DNA from: Mesotaenium endlicherianum
Lineage: Eukaryota; Streptophyta; Zygnematophyceae; Zygnematales; Mesotaeniaceae
DNA length: 47,788 nucleotides
Assembly (NCBI GenBank): GCA_009602735.1
Contig: WELA01013799.1
Coordinates: forward strand, 492,235 to 540,022
Direction: 5' to 3'
This document shows positions 32,230 to 44,069 of the stretch, piece after piece (within the stretch, counting starts at the first letter, position 1; each line of letters begins with the position of its first letter). The position numbers were made by a program, and so were the translations under genes. The notes beneath the pieces were generated by a model, which saw only the letters and a list, made by a program, of their open reading frames with translations, was not told the DNA's origin and did no database searches.

Positions 32230-33520
32230 CAGTTGCATATCCTGAATTTCCTTTTTTGGCACTTTTTAAATGGAAAAAAAATATGTCTTCAATTTGTCAG
32301 AATATACACTTCTTGTGCCCCTCATGTTTATGAGAGAGTCAGGAAGAAGTACATAAAATTTGACTCTATTTGTGCGTGTTTGGAAGCCATGGTGCCCTCC
32401 ACAATAGCCTTAAAAAGATGTGATGCAAAGCACAATTGGCCGGTTATCGACAGATTTCAGGCACTCACTAAAACTTGCACTCATGTTCACAAAGAAGTCT
32501 AATGGCTCTCACATTTGAACCACATACTCCTGAAGGTCATAGCTGTCCATAGAAGCAAAATCATATACATTCCTTCAAACTCTTCAAAAGTTGTGGGCCA
32601 GCCTGTTTCAGGCGTGCGAAGATGGACACCTGGCCATCTTTGCACGTGTGAGGCTTCTGCAGTATTTGTCAAAATACAAATTTTTTTGGTGACACATGTT
32701 CATGGTAGGGTCATGAAAGGGTGGGTGAAATTTCAGTTAATTTGGGCATATGTGGAAGCTGTGATGCCTTGCTCAATGACATGAAGTGCACAAATAACCG
32801 GTTATCGACAAATTTCTGGGAATCACTAAAAGTGGCACAAATGTTCACATACAAGTCCTATGGCTCTGAGATTTGAAACACATATTCCTGAAGGTAATAC
32901 CTGCTTACTAAAACCAGAAAAGTGCCATTCCTACAAAAACTCAAAAAGTTGTGGATCACCCTGTTTTAGGCGTGCGAACATCGACACTTGGCAATGTTTG
33001 CACGTGTGTGGGTCCTACAGGATTTTACAAAATACATCTTTTTCTTTACTTCTACCTGTTTATCATAGGGTCATGCAAAGTTGGGTGAAGTTTCAGTCAA
33101 TTTGGGCATATGCACAAGCTGTGGTGCCCTGCACAGTGACATGAAATTTCTGTCATGAAATGCTCAAACGCTTGGTTATTGACAGATTTGAGGGAATCAC
33201 TAAAAGTGGCAAAACTGTTCACACACAGGTCTTCTGGCTCTCAAATTGATCCACATATTCATGAGGGTAATACCTAATCATCTAACCAAAAAAATACCAT
33301 TCCTCCAAAATCTCAAAAATTGCAATACAGCCTCTGTCAGGCGTGCGAACATCGACACCTGGCAATGTTTGCACGTATGTTGCTCCCACAAGATTTGTCA
33401 GATTACAAATTGTTTTAATTCTACATGTTCAACATAGGGCCATGCAAGAGTGGGTGAAAGTTCAGTGAATTTGGGCAAGTGTAGAAGCTAAGGTGGCCTG
33501 CACAGTGACATGCAAAATTT
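32230..33520. repeat. Satellite-like tandem array, ~358-372-bp monomer, about 3.5 copies
   Basis: The anchor GGCGTGCGAA recurs at 32611, 32969 and 33340. The anchor (A/T)(G/C)AAGC(T/C)..GGTG.CCTGC recurs near 32379, 32751, 33110 and 33479. A half monomer starts the array. Copies have diverged moderately and carry point changes and small indels. Open frames inside (such as 32515-32784) are chance readings of the repeat. Confidence 0.9.
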
Positions 33521-34070
33521 GTTAGAAATAGTATGTTTCGACTAAATAATCAATTGTACATATTTCACTATAAACTAAATATTTCACAAGATACAACTCT
33601 GATTGGGCTCAAATTTTTGGAAAATGTGTACAACAGGCATATATACCTAGATACAGAAATATAAACATTTCCAACAAAATCGCCGAAAACGGCGCTAAAG
33701 AGTACAAAACTGCCCCTAAATGTCCTCAAAAGGCCATTTTGGGTTTCATGGGGAAAGTGTTGAGTTCCTAATTTTAAAATACTTGCGTATCGGCCTAGCA
33801 TGCCGTATCGATACTACGTATCACATACGTATACGTATCAAGATAAAACTCTAAAACATAGTGGTCCGTTTTATTTATTCAATACCAAAATAAGGTTTTG
33901 TCTTCTACACGCGGATAATTGACATAGTATTTTTTTTGACCATCATGTTTTGCCGCGCTCGTCATTCGCTACCTGACGCGATCGACAAAATTTACAAACT
34001 TCAAACATTCCAAAAGTTACGGGCACAAATAACTTTTCGATTAGTTCACATGCTTGACGTATTTTGGCGT
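33521..34070. other. AT-rich spacer with CGTATC/ACGTAT motifs
   Basis: No gene. 33790-33842 and 34058-34135 are rich in CGTAT/ATACG words, partly in opposite orientation (for example ATACGTATACGTATC at about 33826). This may be an old inverted-repeat element. Confidence 0.4.
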
Positions 34071-34073
34071 ATT

Positions 34074-34457
34074 CTACGTACAATTGCACACCCGTACATA
34101 CTTATCCGTATTCATCCAATACGTACAGGCCGTATCCGAAATTTTGAAGCTAGGGTCGGGTTTGTCGAGCTTGATGAGTTGCTTTGCTGTCATAGGCTCT
34201 TGTGGAGGCGCGGGAGCCGGGGTTGGATTTGGCGCGTTGCTTGCAATAGGGGCAGCCATGGTAGCCATAGCTTCTCTCGACGCTTGTACGGTTGCTTCAT
34301 GGGTGGCCATGCCCGCTTGGTTGTGGACGGTCATTAGAAAGGCTGCCCACTCATTTGGGGGAAATCCTTGCGGTGGAGTCAAATTTGGTATAGCGGCTGC
34401 CACGAGAACTGATGGTCTCCTGCTTGTGGTGCTCCGCGTGGTTTCAAGTTTTCTCAA
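34074..34457 (-). pseudogene. gag N-terminal fragment of an LTR-D element
   Basis: 127-residue frame, Ala/Pro/Thr-rich, containing PPNEWAAFLMTVHNQAGMAT and PNPTPAPAPPQEPMTAKQL, ending LDKPDPSFK, where gag homology stops. It lies about 110 bp inside the primer site at 34567-34582, the usual place for the gag start. The remainder of the element is missing to the left. Confidence 0.65.
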
Positions 34458-34566
34458 ATGTGCTCTCCCGTCGACGCACGAGAAGGCCCTCCTGGAAATG
34501 AAGTGCTTTCTTCAAAAGCTTGTTGTTAGTCTTGAGGATCGGCCATCTTCTTGTGTTACCAAAGTG

Positions 34567-34582
34567 CCTAGCTCCGATACCA
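34567..34582 (-). other. Primer binding site of the LTR-D element
   Basis: The minus strand reads TGGTATCGGAGCTAGG, one base after the end of LTR-D. It matches the canonical plant initiator-Met site TGGTATCAGAGCCAGG at 14 of 16 positions. Confidence 0.88.
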
Positions 34583-34583
34583 C

Positions 34584-35082
34584 TGTAGCAAAATAGATAC
34601 ATAGAGTACTTAGTAAAATAGAATACTTTATCTATTCAAGAATCTTTGAACACAAGTGGTAGCTTCTTGAAAGAGAGAAGGTTTCTTGATAGTTAATATA
34701 TTTCTGGAACTTGGCAAGTACAAGAGTGGTTCTGGAATGCTTCTACATGTTCCAGCTCTTGTTTTTTTACTTGCTACATAAATAATATCCAGGAAGGTGC
34801 TTGTTAATGTGTTGGCACCCAACACATCCCAAAACTTGCCACCTCTTTCTAGAATAATGTACACATCTCCTTTTGACCTAAAAATGACATATTTGACTTT
34901 TGCTACATGGACTTCTTCTAAGCCCTTCTTCTAATTTCAAAAACGTCTTAGAAGGTTCAAAGGACATGAACCAAGTCACTAGAGTATCTATTCACACTTG
35001 TATCCACACAAAAATAATCCATAAATATTCATAAGCATTAAAAATGAAAACAAACTAATATATTCTAACTTATAGCACTACA
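34584..35082 (-). mobile_element. LTR-D, 5' LTR in minus orientation
   Basis: It runs from TGTAGTGCTATAAG (35082 side) to TTTTGCTACA (34584 side), 499 bp. The internal side carries the primer site. The flanking 5-mers ACCAC and CAATA differ, as expected when one flank is the element's own interior. Confidence 0.85.
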
Positions 35083-35499
35083 CAATATTGGCCCATGAAG
35101 GTTTCATATGCGCGTTCTTTGACCAATACTCGTATTTTGAGTACCTCTTCTTGCTACAGTGCACACATACCTGTGCATTGCTCGCGTTCAATTGGTTGGC
35201 ATCAGGGTATAAGGATAATCCCTCCTCTGATGTCCTTGGATTCCACTGTTCCAACAGTCATCCATGGTTTCTGTAGGGTTGAGTTGCTAACTCATTGAAA
35301 GATCCACTTGTAATCTTGAATAGAAACTAGAGCTAGCATTCTTAGGCAGGAAGAAATTCTCCTTTTTCTCAGGCGCCATCAGCGTCTTGGAAGCCTTTTT
35401 ATACTACACGTTACCCTCTTTAACATTTTGTATTATTTCAGCACCTCCATTGATGGACCAATTAATGCCTCGCCTTGCCAAAGATGTGGCCTGAATTCT

Positions 35500-36720
35500 T
35501 GATCTGTATCCCTGCTCAAACCCAACAAAAATTGTTTGTCACATTTTGAGACTCGTAGATTTTTGCTTTGTGAGCAAGATCTTTCAATTTGGATTCTACC
35601 TCCATCACAATTTCATTTTTGCAACGTGCAAAGTGTACAAAACGATGTACTTTAATGTTACGATTTTCAGGGGAAACGAGCTTCAAGCTAGTTTGGAAGT
35701 CGACGCAAGCAATGAGTAAGATCAATTTGGTCATCTCCTACTTCTATATCCTTCTGATAAGCAGCCAATGCGTTTGCATGACTGATTCAACCGTAACGCC
35801 TCCACCAATAGGAATTTTTGCACGCAATCTGTGTGCCACATCTTTGACTTATTGCAATTCTTTTGACAGGATTACGCAGAGACTCTGTAACTTCTTGCTA
35901 GATTCTGTAGGATTATCTTCATCAACAATCTTCTCTGATTGAGTTCTAGCTGCCTTAATGCATCATTCAGACCACTAGTTAATGCAGTCATGTCTATTCT
36001 AACGACAGGTGCACTTTGCACTGTTCAGCCCAACGATAAAGCGACAAACTTGGCTTTCGCAGCCTCTTTCTGAAATTTCAAATCTCGAGCATACTTTTGC
36101 TCCTCAAAGGCCCATTGCTGGGTTAAATTTTCATCCTTTTGGGATTGGTGATACATAGTAAATTGTCATTGATGAACCATCGGGCCATATTTATGAATGC
36201 GGCAAACTGCGTGAATGAAGCATCTCTTTGGATTCTTCCAAAAAAAAAAAAACGGCCAAACAAATCTCATCAAACTATTCATAGATGAGAGATTGTTTTC
36301 AATCCAACCCCTGAAGCATCTCAACGCCAATTTTGCCTTGGGATTGACTCCCGTATCCTTCCTAGTCCTTGTGACTGGAAACCAGCAATTGTTGACTCTA
36401 ACCCCAACGTTTTGCGCACAACTCTGACGCAAAAAACGGCTTCAATACAGATTCACACTGTCTATATTGTGCTGTAGTGACCAGTTGCTTGTCTTCCAAC
36501 GTCTCCTCGTCTCGCAAATTGTCAAGAAGCTCTGGCGTTTCACAATTTCGTGGACTTTTGCTTGAATCAAAATCTTCCACGGGCTCCACAAGGTTCTCTA
36601 TGTGACCACAACTCAAGTGCAGAAGTAGTCGAATCTTGCATGCTCCTTTTCCAGGTTGAGCTTGCGCAAAATTTCCAACTTCTCGAATGTACTTGAAAAA
36701 TCTTGGTGACCTGACCAATT
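35500..36720 (-). pseudogene. Degenerate coding region of unknown type
   Basis: Minus-strand frames 36718-36398 (106 residues, ...LLLHLSCGHIENLVEPVEDF...), 36432-36166 (88 residues, ...NPKAKLALRCFRGWIENNLS...), about 36000-35740 (...MTALTSGLNDALRQLELNQ...) and 35734-35516 (72 residues, ...EVESKLKDLAHKAKIYESQN...) are protein-like and run in one direction with frameshifts between them. Helical, charged composition. I do not recognise the family; an old retroelement gag or a virus-like gene is possible. Confidence 0.35.
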
Positions 36721-38249
36721 CAACGAAGTTCTCAAAAGTAGGACAAAAGTGTCTTTATTATAGCATGCTCTTTGCCTGAGTTGATAGGTTCACAGATGAT
36801 GGCTATTGCGGTTTGCAAAAATCACGTCAAAATGGTTGATGAGGAAGAAATCGGAACTCAAAGAAAACCGTCCATTAGGACTTTTGCTTCACTTTCAAAA
36901 TTACAAGCTTACAAAATTCCGAATTATACAGAAAATCTATGCTGATCTGGCCGAGCCTCTAGCTTCTAGCCGCGCCTGCCAGTTCTTCACTGCAGGGTAA
37001 ACTTCACACCTTTCTTACTCAACTTGTTATTACATATGAGCGATTAGATATTTGCGACTTCTGAGCACTTGGAAACTAACCAAAACTCACTATTTTGTGT
37101 GCTCTTTGCATGCTTGTGGTGTTCGTCCTAATTCCGCACTATGATCTCCTAGCATATTTTTTATGCAAAATCTATCTCTTTCAAAAAAAAAAATCTTTCA
37201 AAAATTCCATACCTATATTTTCTTATGGTACAAACTTGAGAACAAAGAGTAAAGACCTTCAAGCGGCAGCAGGAGCATGCCTTCTCGACTTCTTGCAGCC
37301 TTGGAACTCCTTCGCCTCTTTTTTGTTTTTCCTTCTTCCTTCTTCTCCATCCTTCGCCTTTTTGGCAAAATGTGAACAAGCTCGAGCAACTGCATACATG
37401 TGACTTCAAAGTTAGCATCAAGATTAACTATGATGAGTTCGTGGTCATGTGCGCTTGCCTTGTAAGCACCGCACGTGACAGCTTGACCTCTCGATCAGTG
37501 CCCATGCTGACATGGATTTTGAGACCACACCCCAAGCCTTGGCATTGCTATCGTGGCAGCGATGTCAATGGGCCATGGGTTGAGGTGGCTTGTTGCCTCA
37601 GCTCAGCTTGACTCGGCAGCTGCTGGCGTGGCCATTGCTAGCCTTGTCGGAGACAGCCCTTTAGCTAACTTGGCCTGCAAATCCCCACCCATCGTGGAGT
37701 GTCGGGAGTGGTTGGTATTCAGCATGGTCACACTGTACGTGTGGCGGGCTGGGCTTGCGTAACGCTCCTTTTAGAAGAGCTTCATCGGTAAGTCAATGGT
37801 TGGACTGTCCGGATCCGGTGCGCCATGACTTCCGCCACGCGTGCTGCACCGTCCAGAAAACTGTCAGTCGCGAAAGTGGTAATTAAATTTCAAATTAAAC
37901 TGATAAAACGATATTATCGCGTCTGTCACCGAAGGTCCTTATTGTCAGACATGGACTACTATACTCCACTGGACAGTGACATGAGGCGGTCAAGCCTTTC
38001 TCAAGAAGTCAAACATTTCGATGTGACATAACTCGTGACGGGCGATCGAAGTGATGGTTTTTCAACAATGGTGCAGGCAGAAAACAACATTCGCGTTCAG
38101 CTTCTCGAGAGGGACGCATCTCAAGAGTAAATTGCCAATTTAGTGACAGCCTTCACCCTTGCCTAAAGCTCATGATCGTCAGCAATCACCTCGTGGTGCA
38201 TGCAGTGGAGCAGCTCGAAGCATCCCAGGTGTAACGAATTAGTCATAAG
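36721..38249. other. Region without a firm gene
   Basis: Short frames only (36798-36944 plus, about 48 residues from ATG GCT ATT; 37825-38031 plus, 68 residues). Poly-A tracts at 36240 and 37185. Nothing I can name. Confidence 0.4.
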
Positions 38250-38420
38250 ATGTCCCTCTTCCGTTGGCTTAAGCGCCAACCTTGTGGCAATAGCTTGAGG
38301 CTACTGCTGGTGCCTTTTCTTCTGATATATATTTTCATTCTGAATTTGAGAAAATGCCAGAATGTGGATTTACAGATTTCAGAGGCCAACGACCATCAAG
38401 GCGACAAGTACCTCGATGCA
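38250..38420 (+). CDS. Candidate first exon encoding a type II membrane anchor
   Basis: It starts MSLFRWLKRQPCG, then a hydrophobic helix LRLLLVPFLLIYIFIL, then a basic-polar segment. A donor-like GATGCAG|GTGAATG ends the frame at about 38420. A short cytosolic tail plus a single helix is the usual start of Golgi glycosyltransferases, and a broken GT92 gene lies 5.6 kb downstream on the same strand. The link is speculative. Confidence 0.3.
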
Positions 38421-38949
38421 GGTGAATGCAAATTGTACAAAACAAAAATTCGTGCCCATTGCTGCTGAGATATTGTGAACATGCATGACCTTACTTCCTT
38501 CCAACGCTGCACTCGTATCGTGCCGTTTTGTTATGATTTTAGCATGGACAGAGAGGCCCTCTCGCAACTAGTTAATGTAGAAGCGCACAGCTGCACGGTG
38601 GAAGGAAGATCTACTGCAAGTTTTACCCAATGCATGCATGAGATGTTCAGCACACCCTAGCTGCAATGAGCATTTAGCAAGAGAAATGCATATGCCATCA
38701 ACTTTGTACATGAATCACTAGTGTACGTATGCATCATCCCGCAACAATTTGTGAGGTCAAAGTTGACCAGCCCTAAATAAATATGATCCCTAATGTTATC
38801 GCAGCTAGAATCATCAAGTATCATAGGGAGGGACCTGTTACGTCCATTCAATGGTGCAAAAGCTGGCACCCAACATTCCACACAATTCGGGCTGCAATCA
38901 AAGTTGCTCAGTCCTCTTCTTTGGCTTTCTTACATATAAAACAATTAAT

Positions 38950-39090
38950 TGACTATGAGCTTCCGCACATTGACGTATACAGCGAAGTCAACATGGGTTA
39001 AGGAGGACCTCCTCGAAGAAAAGACTCAGGTATCTTCGTCCCTCTCTCTCTCCCAAACCCCCCCCCCTCTCTCTCAGCTCTCTTTCTACA

Positions 39091-39126
<36 letters not shown>

Positions 39127-39636
39127 CACACTCCCTCTCTGTTGTTCTGTTCTTTTGGTTTTTTGTGTTTGACGATATGCAGGAGGCATGCATCTGGAAG
39201 TCACACAAAAATGAGATTCAGCTTTCTGTGAAGTAAGCTTGGCTTTCTCAACCTAAGTGAATGAGTGAAGATACCATGGAAAGCAAGTTTATAAAACTAG
39301 TTCTCAGCAGCTGTTCCAACTTTGTTTTCTTCCTTATGCTTTTCCCAATCTCCAAGTTTTTTGGGGCTAATGTCTGCTTAATTGGGTGAGAGGAAACATT
39401 CTCAGCTCAGATTAACTACTCAAACATTTCTATTTAAAATTTTCTCACAAAGATGGATCACATGTAAGGGTGCTTGTTGCAATCTGCTTCCCTAGCGTGA
39501 CATTCTGGTCTCTCCACTTGACTCCATGATAGAGGCCATCAAACCTCTGTGCAAAGTCCTGTTGACACAAAAGTCGCCCTTTCTATGTGTGTATTTGTGC
39601 ATTCATTGGGGGGTTTTTTTTAGTGTGCTTGCGCGC

Positions 39637-39684
<48 letters not shown>

Positions 39685-39867
39685 ATGTGTGTGCGTGTGT
39701 GTGCGTGTGTGTGTGCGTATAGCATCCTAATGATGTTCTTGGTTTTCTGACACTTCAGGACATCGTTGCGGTGGAGGAGAGAAGAATCAAGCAGGCAAAG
39801 TACAAGGGACTTGGGGGCGTCTATGATACGGTGCTTGTCGGTGCTCACCGTATGGGTGCTCGCAGGT
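38950..39867 (+). CDS. Candidate exons of unknown function
   Basis: Three splice-bordered pieces: about 38960-39029 (...STWVKEDLLEEKTQ, donor gtatct), 39181-39235 (EACIWKSHKNEIQLSV, acceptor atgcag, donor GTAAGC) and 39759-39866 (VAVEERRIKQAKYKGLGGVY, acceptor acttcag, donor gtgggc). The phases of the second and third do not match, so they are not a proven chain. Microsatellites fill the gaps. Confidence 0.25.
39089..39132. repeat. (CA)n microsatellite
   Basis: About 20 CA units with one interruption. A preceding C/T-rich tract (39036-39085) gives a purine/pyrimidine-skewed block. Confidence 0.95.
39638..39718. repeat. (GT)n microsatellite
   Basis: A long GT run with GCGC at its start and GCAT/GCGT interruptions at its end. 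The His/Thr frame on the other strand is an artefact of the repeat. Confidence 0.95.
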
Positions 39868-39989
39868 GGGCCCTTGCTCATACCACTATCATGGCAGCTG
39901 GCAACTCCTTAATCTCCTCTTTCTCTCTTTCATATATACATATATGTCACACATGTCATGTAATGCGGCATGCGTGTATGTGTATGTAT

Positions 39990-40040
39990 GTGTACGCTTG
40001 CGTGTGTGTATATATAATATGTATATACACATATATACAC

Positions 40041-40093
<53 letters not shown>

Positions 40094-40145
40094 TGTGTGT
40101 ATACATGTGTATGCACGTACATGTGTGCAGGTGCATGTATATCTA
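39990..40145. repeat. (TA)n/(TG)n compound microsatellite
   Basis: TATA/CATATATA blocks, then (GT)n from about 40050 to 40090, then GTGTATAC-type variants. No gene. The frames here (up to 143 residues) are low-complexity artefacts. Confidence 0.95.
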
Positions 40146-40439
40146 TGCATGCGTATTTACATGTATGAGTATTTCCATGTAAATATTTTTTTAAGGGTCT
40201 GATAGGCATATCTATGCGTATCAATTTCAGTGTGTGTATGTATGTATGCATGCCTGCATTCATATAACAGACATTTAGTTGTGCATGTGCGTGAATACTA
40301 TCACATACGCACATGGATGTCTATGAGTGTGAATTCATATAAGCTAGTTCAGGCAAGCAGACATGTATGGGCATTTGAAAATAACGTACTTACATAACTT
40401 GAATATACCAAATGATGCATGTATGTACAACATCTGCAG

Positions 40440-41190
40440 TAAGGACACGGGCCAAGGCTGCCCAGTCTGAAGAGGAGCTGAGCTGGCGCAAGGATGGTGT
40501 GCGGCTCCTTGTGGCAACTTTGCAGTCTTGCTGTTGGCAAATCGCTTGCAGCACGGCTCTAGCAAGGTGGAGGCGTGTTTCTGGAAGAACTTGAAGGGAG
40601 GCGTGGTAGAGGGCAACATAAAAAGAGTCCCCATTCCCCGATCGGCCAGTCCCTCTCCTCTGTCTCATTTTCCTTCTAATTTCTTTCTTGCTTAGGGATT
40701 GAGCACACATCTCACAACAACTTGTACTAGTAGGAACCCTTTGAATTAGAATGAGGAGAGAGCAAGGAAGCAGGTGCTCAGTTTCCCTCTTGTAGGTGGA
40801 TGCTTGTGTTTTGTTCTAGTCATGATGCTCTGATGGAGTGGAGACAACATCAGAATGACATTTAGACAAACACAATGGCACACATACACGCACTCATGCG
40901 TGCGAGTAGATTGACGGGTATTCACAGAGTGTTCTCCCCTTGCATGTACGCTTGCATCTTGCTTGCCACTCCCGCTTTACCATATGGTTTTTTTCACAAG
41001 TAATGTAAGCGACAGTTCCCTGAACTTCTTGTGGCTCTGCATTCATTAGCTGCTCTGCTCCTATTGCATTCATACCAAAAAAAGATTTGAGCTTTTCCAA
41101 TAATGCTGCTGAGTGTTTGACATCTGAGAAACGATTTAAGCCAGGTTTTACGCAAGCAGCGTAGCCCTGTAGCCCACGAATGGGAGGCAG
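40440..41190 (-). CDS. Candidate exons of unknown function, minus strand
   Basis: About 40915-41190 reads LNRFSDVKHSAALLEKLKSF, then FGMNAIGAEQLMNAEPQEVQ, then GTVAYITCEKNHMVKREWQA. About 40440-40655 reads YVALYHASLQVLPETRLHLA, then RAVLQAICQQQDCK. Both are protein-like and in one direction, but I could not place splice sites or a start. The plus strand of the second block is also open, so the strand is not certain. Confidence 0.3.
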
Positions 41191-41426
41191 CGATGAAGCC
41201 CCTCAGACTTGATGTGCGTGTTTGACTCAAGGGTAAATTTAAAAGTTGAAACAAGAGCGTTCAATGTGGATCAGCTTCCTCCCAACTTGTAGATTGTGCG
41301 TCGCGTCAATGATGTTTGGCCCCGACTTCTGCTTGCTCAGCTTCTGGCCAATGCTACAGGTTGTACTCTCCACTCTTCAAAGAGCTGCTGTAAGGTCGAG
41401 GACGTCGCATCTTGGAAGGGGGATGA

Positions 41427-42170
41427 TGTAAGGTCATAAGTTTATACAGTGCATTTTTGAGCTTCATGAAACAATGTTTTGATTATATAGTAGTGTAGAA
41501 TGCATTTTTGTGATCATTTTGATATAAAGTTCATCGAATTTGGTCAAGTATTGAAAGAGTTATGGATTTCCGAAGTTTAATCAGTTTTGAGGTCGGTTGA
41601 CGACTGTCCTTAATTTGCAGTGAGCGCGACCGTTGGATTGACCGACAGCGTCGAGCGCTCTGGCCCGTTAGAATGAACCCGAACCTTCACGTAAGTTCGG
41701 CTGACGCGGAGTGCCGACTAGGTCGATTTACCTGGAAGTTTCGGTTTAGCCTAGCGCGTCTAAGATAGAATATTCTAGTAATGTCGATGCATGTATGTGG
41801 ACGTCAATTCGGCCCGATTCGTCAGATTAGACTGATCTGGCTTACTCACGAATATTCTGGAAGGGCTGATTTGACGAACACTTAGGAAAATCCGTAGCTT
41901 CCTCCGAGGGAGGAGCACTTAGGCAGAAGGTTATAAATAGGCATAACTTCTTTGTTTCTTATCAGTTTTCACTTTTGTAAATTTCTACGGGTTTGTAATG
42001 ACAAGGCCTTTCATCCTTCATAATTTGTGAGCACTATCTTGCTACTCAAAATATTGAGTATTTTTCCTAAGCTTTCTTAGTGATATGCCGCTGCACTCTT
42101 TAGTATGATTGCAACTAGTTCTTTTTCTCGTGAGTCACTACACTTCCACTAAAGCACTCTGCCCCTTTCA
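41427..42170 (+). mobile_element. LTR-B, 5' LTR
   Basis: TGTAAGGTCATAAG...CTCTGCCCCTTTCA, 744 bp, undisturbed. It is the reference copy for the interrupted LTR-B at 12358-13599. A TGGTATTGAAG primer-like site follows at 42173, then gag-B from 42208. The sequence before it (41191-41426) has no recognisable gene. Confidence 0.88.
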
Positions 42171-42207
42171 TTTGGTATTGAAGTTGGGCTAGTTTGCATA
42201 TTATATT

Positions 42208-43351
42208 ATGGAGTCGCAGCCGGCAACTGGAAGAGGCGAACATGTCGAGCATGTTGAGCGCGCGGGGCAGCAGGCATCACCAACGATGACCAGAGAGCAA
42301 CAAGAGATGCAGGCGATGCTAAGGCAAATGGCGAATGCATTTGGAGGAGAAGTCTACGCCCAAGTACAACAGAATATTTGCGCGGAGGTGAAGAGGATGG
42401 TGCGAGTTGTTGTTGGGAACGCCGCTTCGACGAGTTCAGCACCTGCACCCGTTGTACCACCAATCCATGTTAACCCAGTGGTGCAACCAGTTATTCCACC
42501 CGCATCAGGAGTGCGTGCGTCTAAGCCAAAATTTTATACTGGAGAGCGTGGATTGCCGCCTGTTCATCAATGGATTTTTGGAGTGAAGAAGTTCATGGAG
42601 TATTCTGCGCTCACGCCCGACAGGCAAGTCGCCTTTGTCATAACTTTGCTGCAGGAGAGTGCTGGTGTAGTGATTTGAGTTATTAAATATTAGTTTGCAT
42701 ATATTTTAATGTTTTCAAATATATTTGGAGTAGTATTGTGTGGAGTCAAGTGTGGATAGGTACTCTTCCAAGGCATTTTCGAAGTTAGAGAAAAGACCTA
42801 GAAGAACTCCATGTGGCAAAAGTCAAATGTGCCATTTTAAGGTCAAAAGGACATGTGTACATTATTCTAGAAAGAGGTGGCAAGTTCTGAGATGTGTTGG
42901 GTGCCAACACATCAACATACACTTTCCTAGAAATTACTTATGTAGCAAGTATATAAACAAGAGCTAGAACGTAGAAAGACATTCCAGAATCACTCTTGTA
43001 CTTGCCAAAATCCAGAAATATATTAACTTTCAAGAAGCCATCTCTCTTTCAAGAAGCTACCACTTGTGTTCAAAGATCCTTGTCTTGAATAAAGTATTCT
43101 ATTTTACTAAGTAATTTATCTATCTGTTTCACTACAGCTGGAGCTTGGTATGAACGAGAAGAGCAGTTGTCTGGAGTTCCTGCTACTGTTGATCAGCTCT
43201 TTGAAGGCTTGAAGAGGCAATTTCAACCTATTGCACCCGAGGCTATCGCTCGAGATCTATTGGTGCGCCTTCGTCAACGAGGAAGCGTTCAGGAGTATGT
43301 ATCACGCTTCAACGAGCTGGTGCTTCAATGTCCATCCATGCACGGAGGGAT
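42208..43351 (+). pseudogene. gag-B, split by a solo LTR-D and truncated
   Basis: The ATG 37 bp after the LTR opens a frame (MESQPATGRGEHVEHV...) with REQQEMQAMLRQMANAFGGE and KPKFYTGERGLPPVHQWIFG. At 42665 it is cut by LTR-D. It resumes at 43137 with ...WYEREEQLSGVPATVDQLFE, RQRGSVQEYVSRFNELVLQC, and ends at 43351, where LTR-A begins. Capsid-like gag of a Ty3 element; its pol is missing. Confidence 0.85.
42666..43136 (+). mobile_element. Solo LTR-D inside gag-B
   Basis: It begins TGTAGTG and ends CACTACA, 471 bp. The target duplication GCTGG is at 42661-42665 and 43137-43141. Removing it and one duplication gives back the gag frame (…ESAG joined to AWYERE). Confidence 0.95.
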
Positions 43352-44069
43352 TGTAATGAATCAGTATATTGGTAGATATAATATTTATTTAAATATTATA
43401 GTTAATTACGTTCAGCCTGCTGAACTTTATGTAGTATTGAGTCTGCTGGACTTGATATAAATATCAGTTTAAGGACTCAACCGGAAGCAGCAGGCTGAAG
43501 TTAATCTAAGTCAGCTTGCTGACACATTCTTTTCAACAGCTGACTTTTGTACTCCGTAGCAGCAAACTGCCTCGATATACATCTAAGTGTGGTATGCTAG
43601 AGGAATGGCCAGATGACATCCCTATGATGGATGGCGATTCGAGATGATGGGAGATGGCGGTGGATTTGGTTAACTGAGGTCCTACCAACGTGGTTAACTC
43701 CCGGGTAGGCGGTGCCATCGCACTGGCCGTTGCACAGTAAACTCATTCCATGTACATATGCTAGGCATTGCTCTCGAGTTTGGCATTCTAAAACGAGGCC
43801 AACTCTCTTGTACAGCTTACTGAGAGAGATCTGAATCCAAGGCGAAAAGCCATTGATACGCACTGTCTTCTAACCTTGCTTATGTATGATTTTACTGATT
43901 GCATTACTGATGCTAATTTACTTGCATTTGACTTGCGAAATGTTGTCTACTGCTAGTGTGTTGTCCTTCGCTGTTTAATCTCTTTACAGCAAATACCATA
44001 AAGATTACTTGCTGATATAAAGATCTTCATTTATTGTTAATCGTCTATTTGGTAAGTCAATTCATTTCA
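43352..44069 (+). mobile_element. LTR-A without target duplication, abutting a GT92 exon
   Basis: TGTAATGAATCAGT...ATTCATTTCA, 718 bp. The left neighbour is gag-B (GGGAT), the right neighbour the GT92 reading frame (CTTCG). The 5-mers differ, and no primer site follows. It ends exactly where the glycosyltransferase frame (F-A-P-G-D-H-H-N...) begins. Confidence 0.88.

Noticed and set aside
32515..33144. Plus-strand ORFs of 89-94 residues in the satellite array
   Set aside because: Similar readings recur with the monomer and have no homology; repeat artefacts.
39603..40314. Long His/Thr- or Val/Cys-rich frames (up to 143 residues)
   Set aside because: They come from (CA)n/(GT)n/(TA)n microsatellites.
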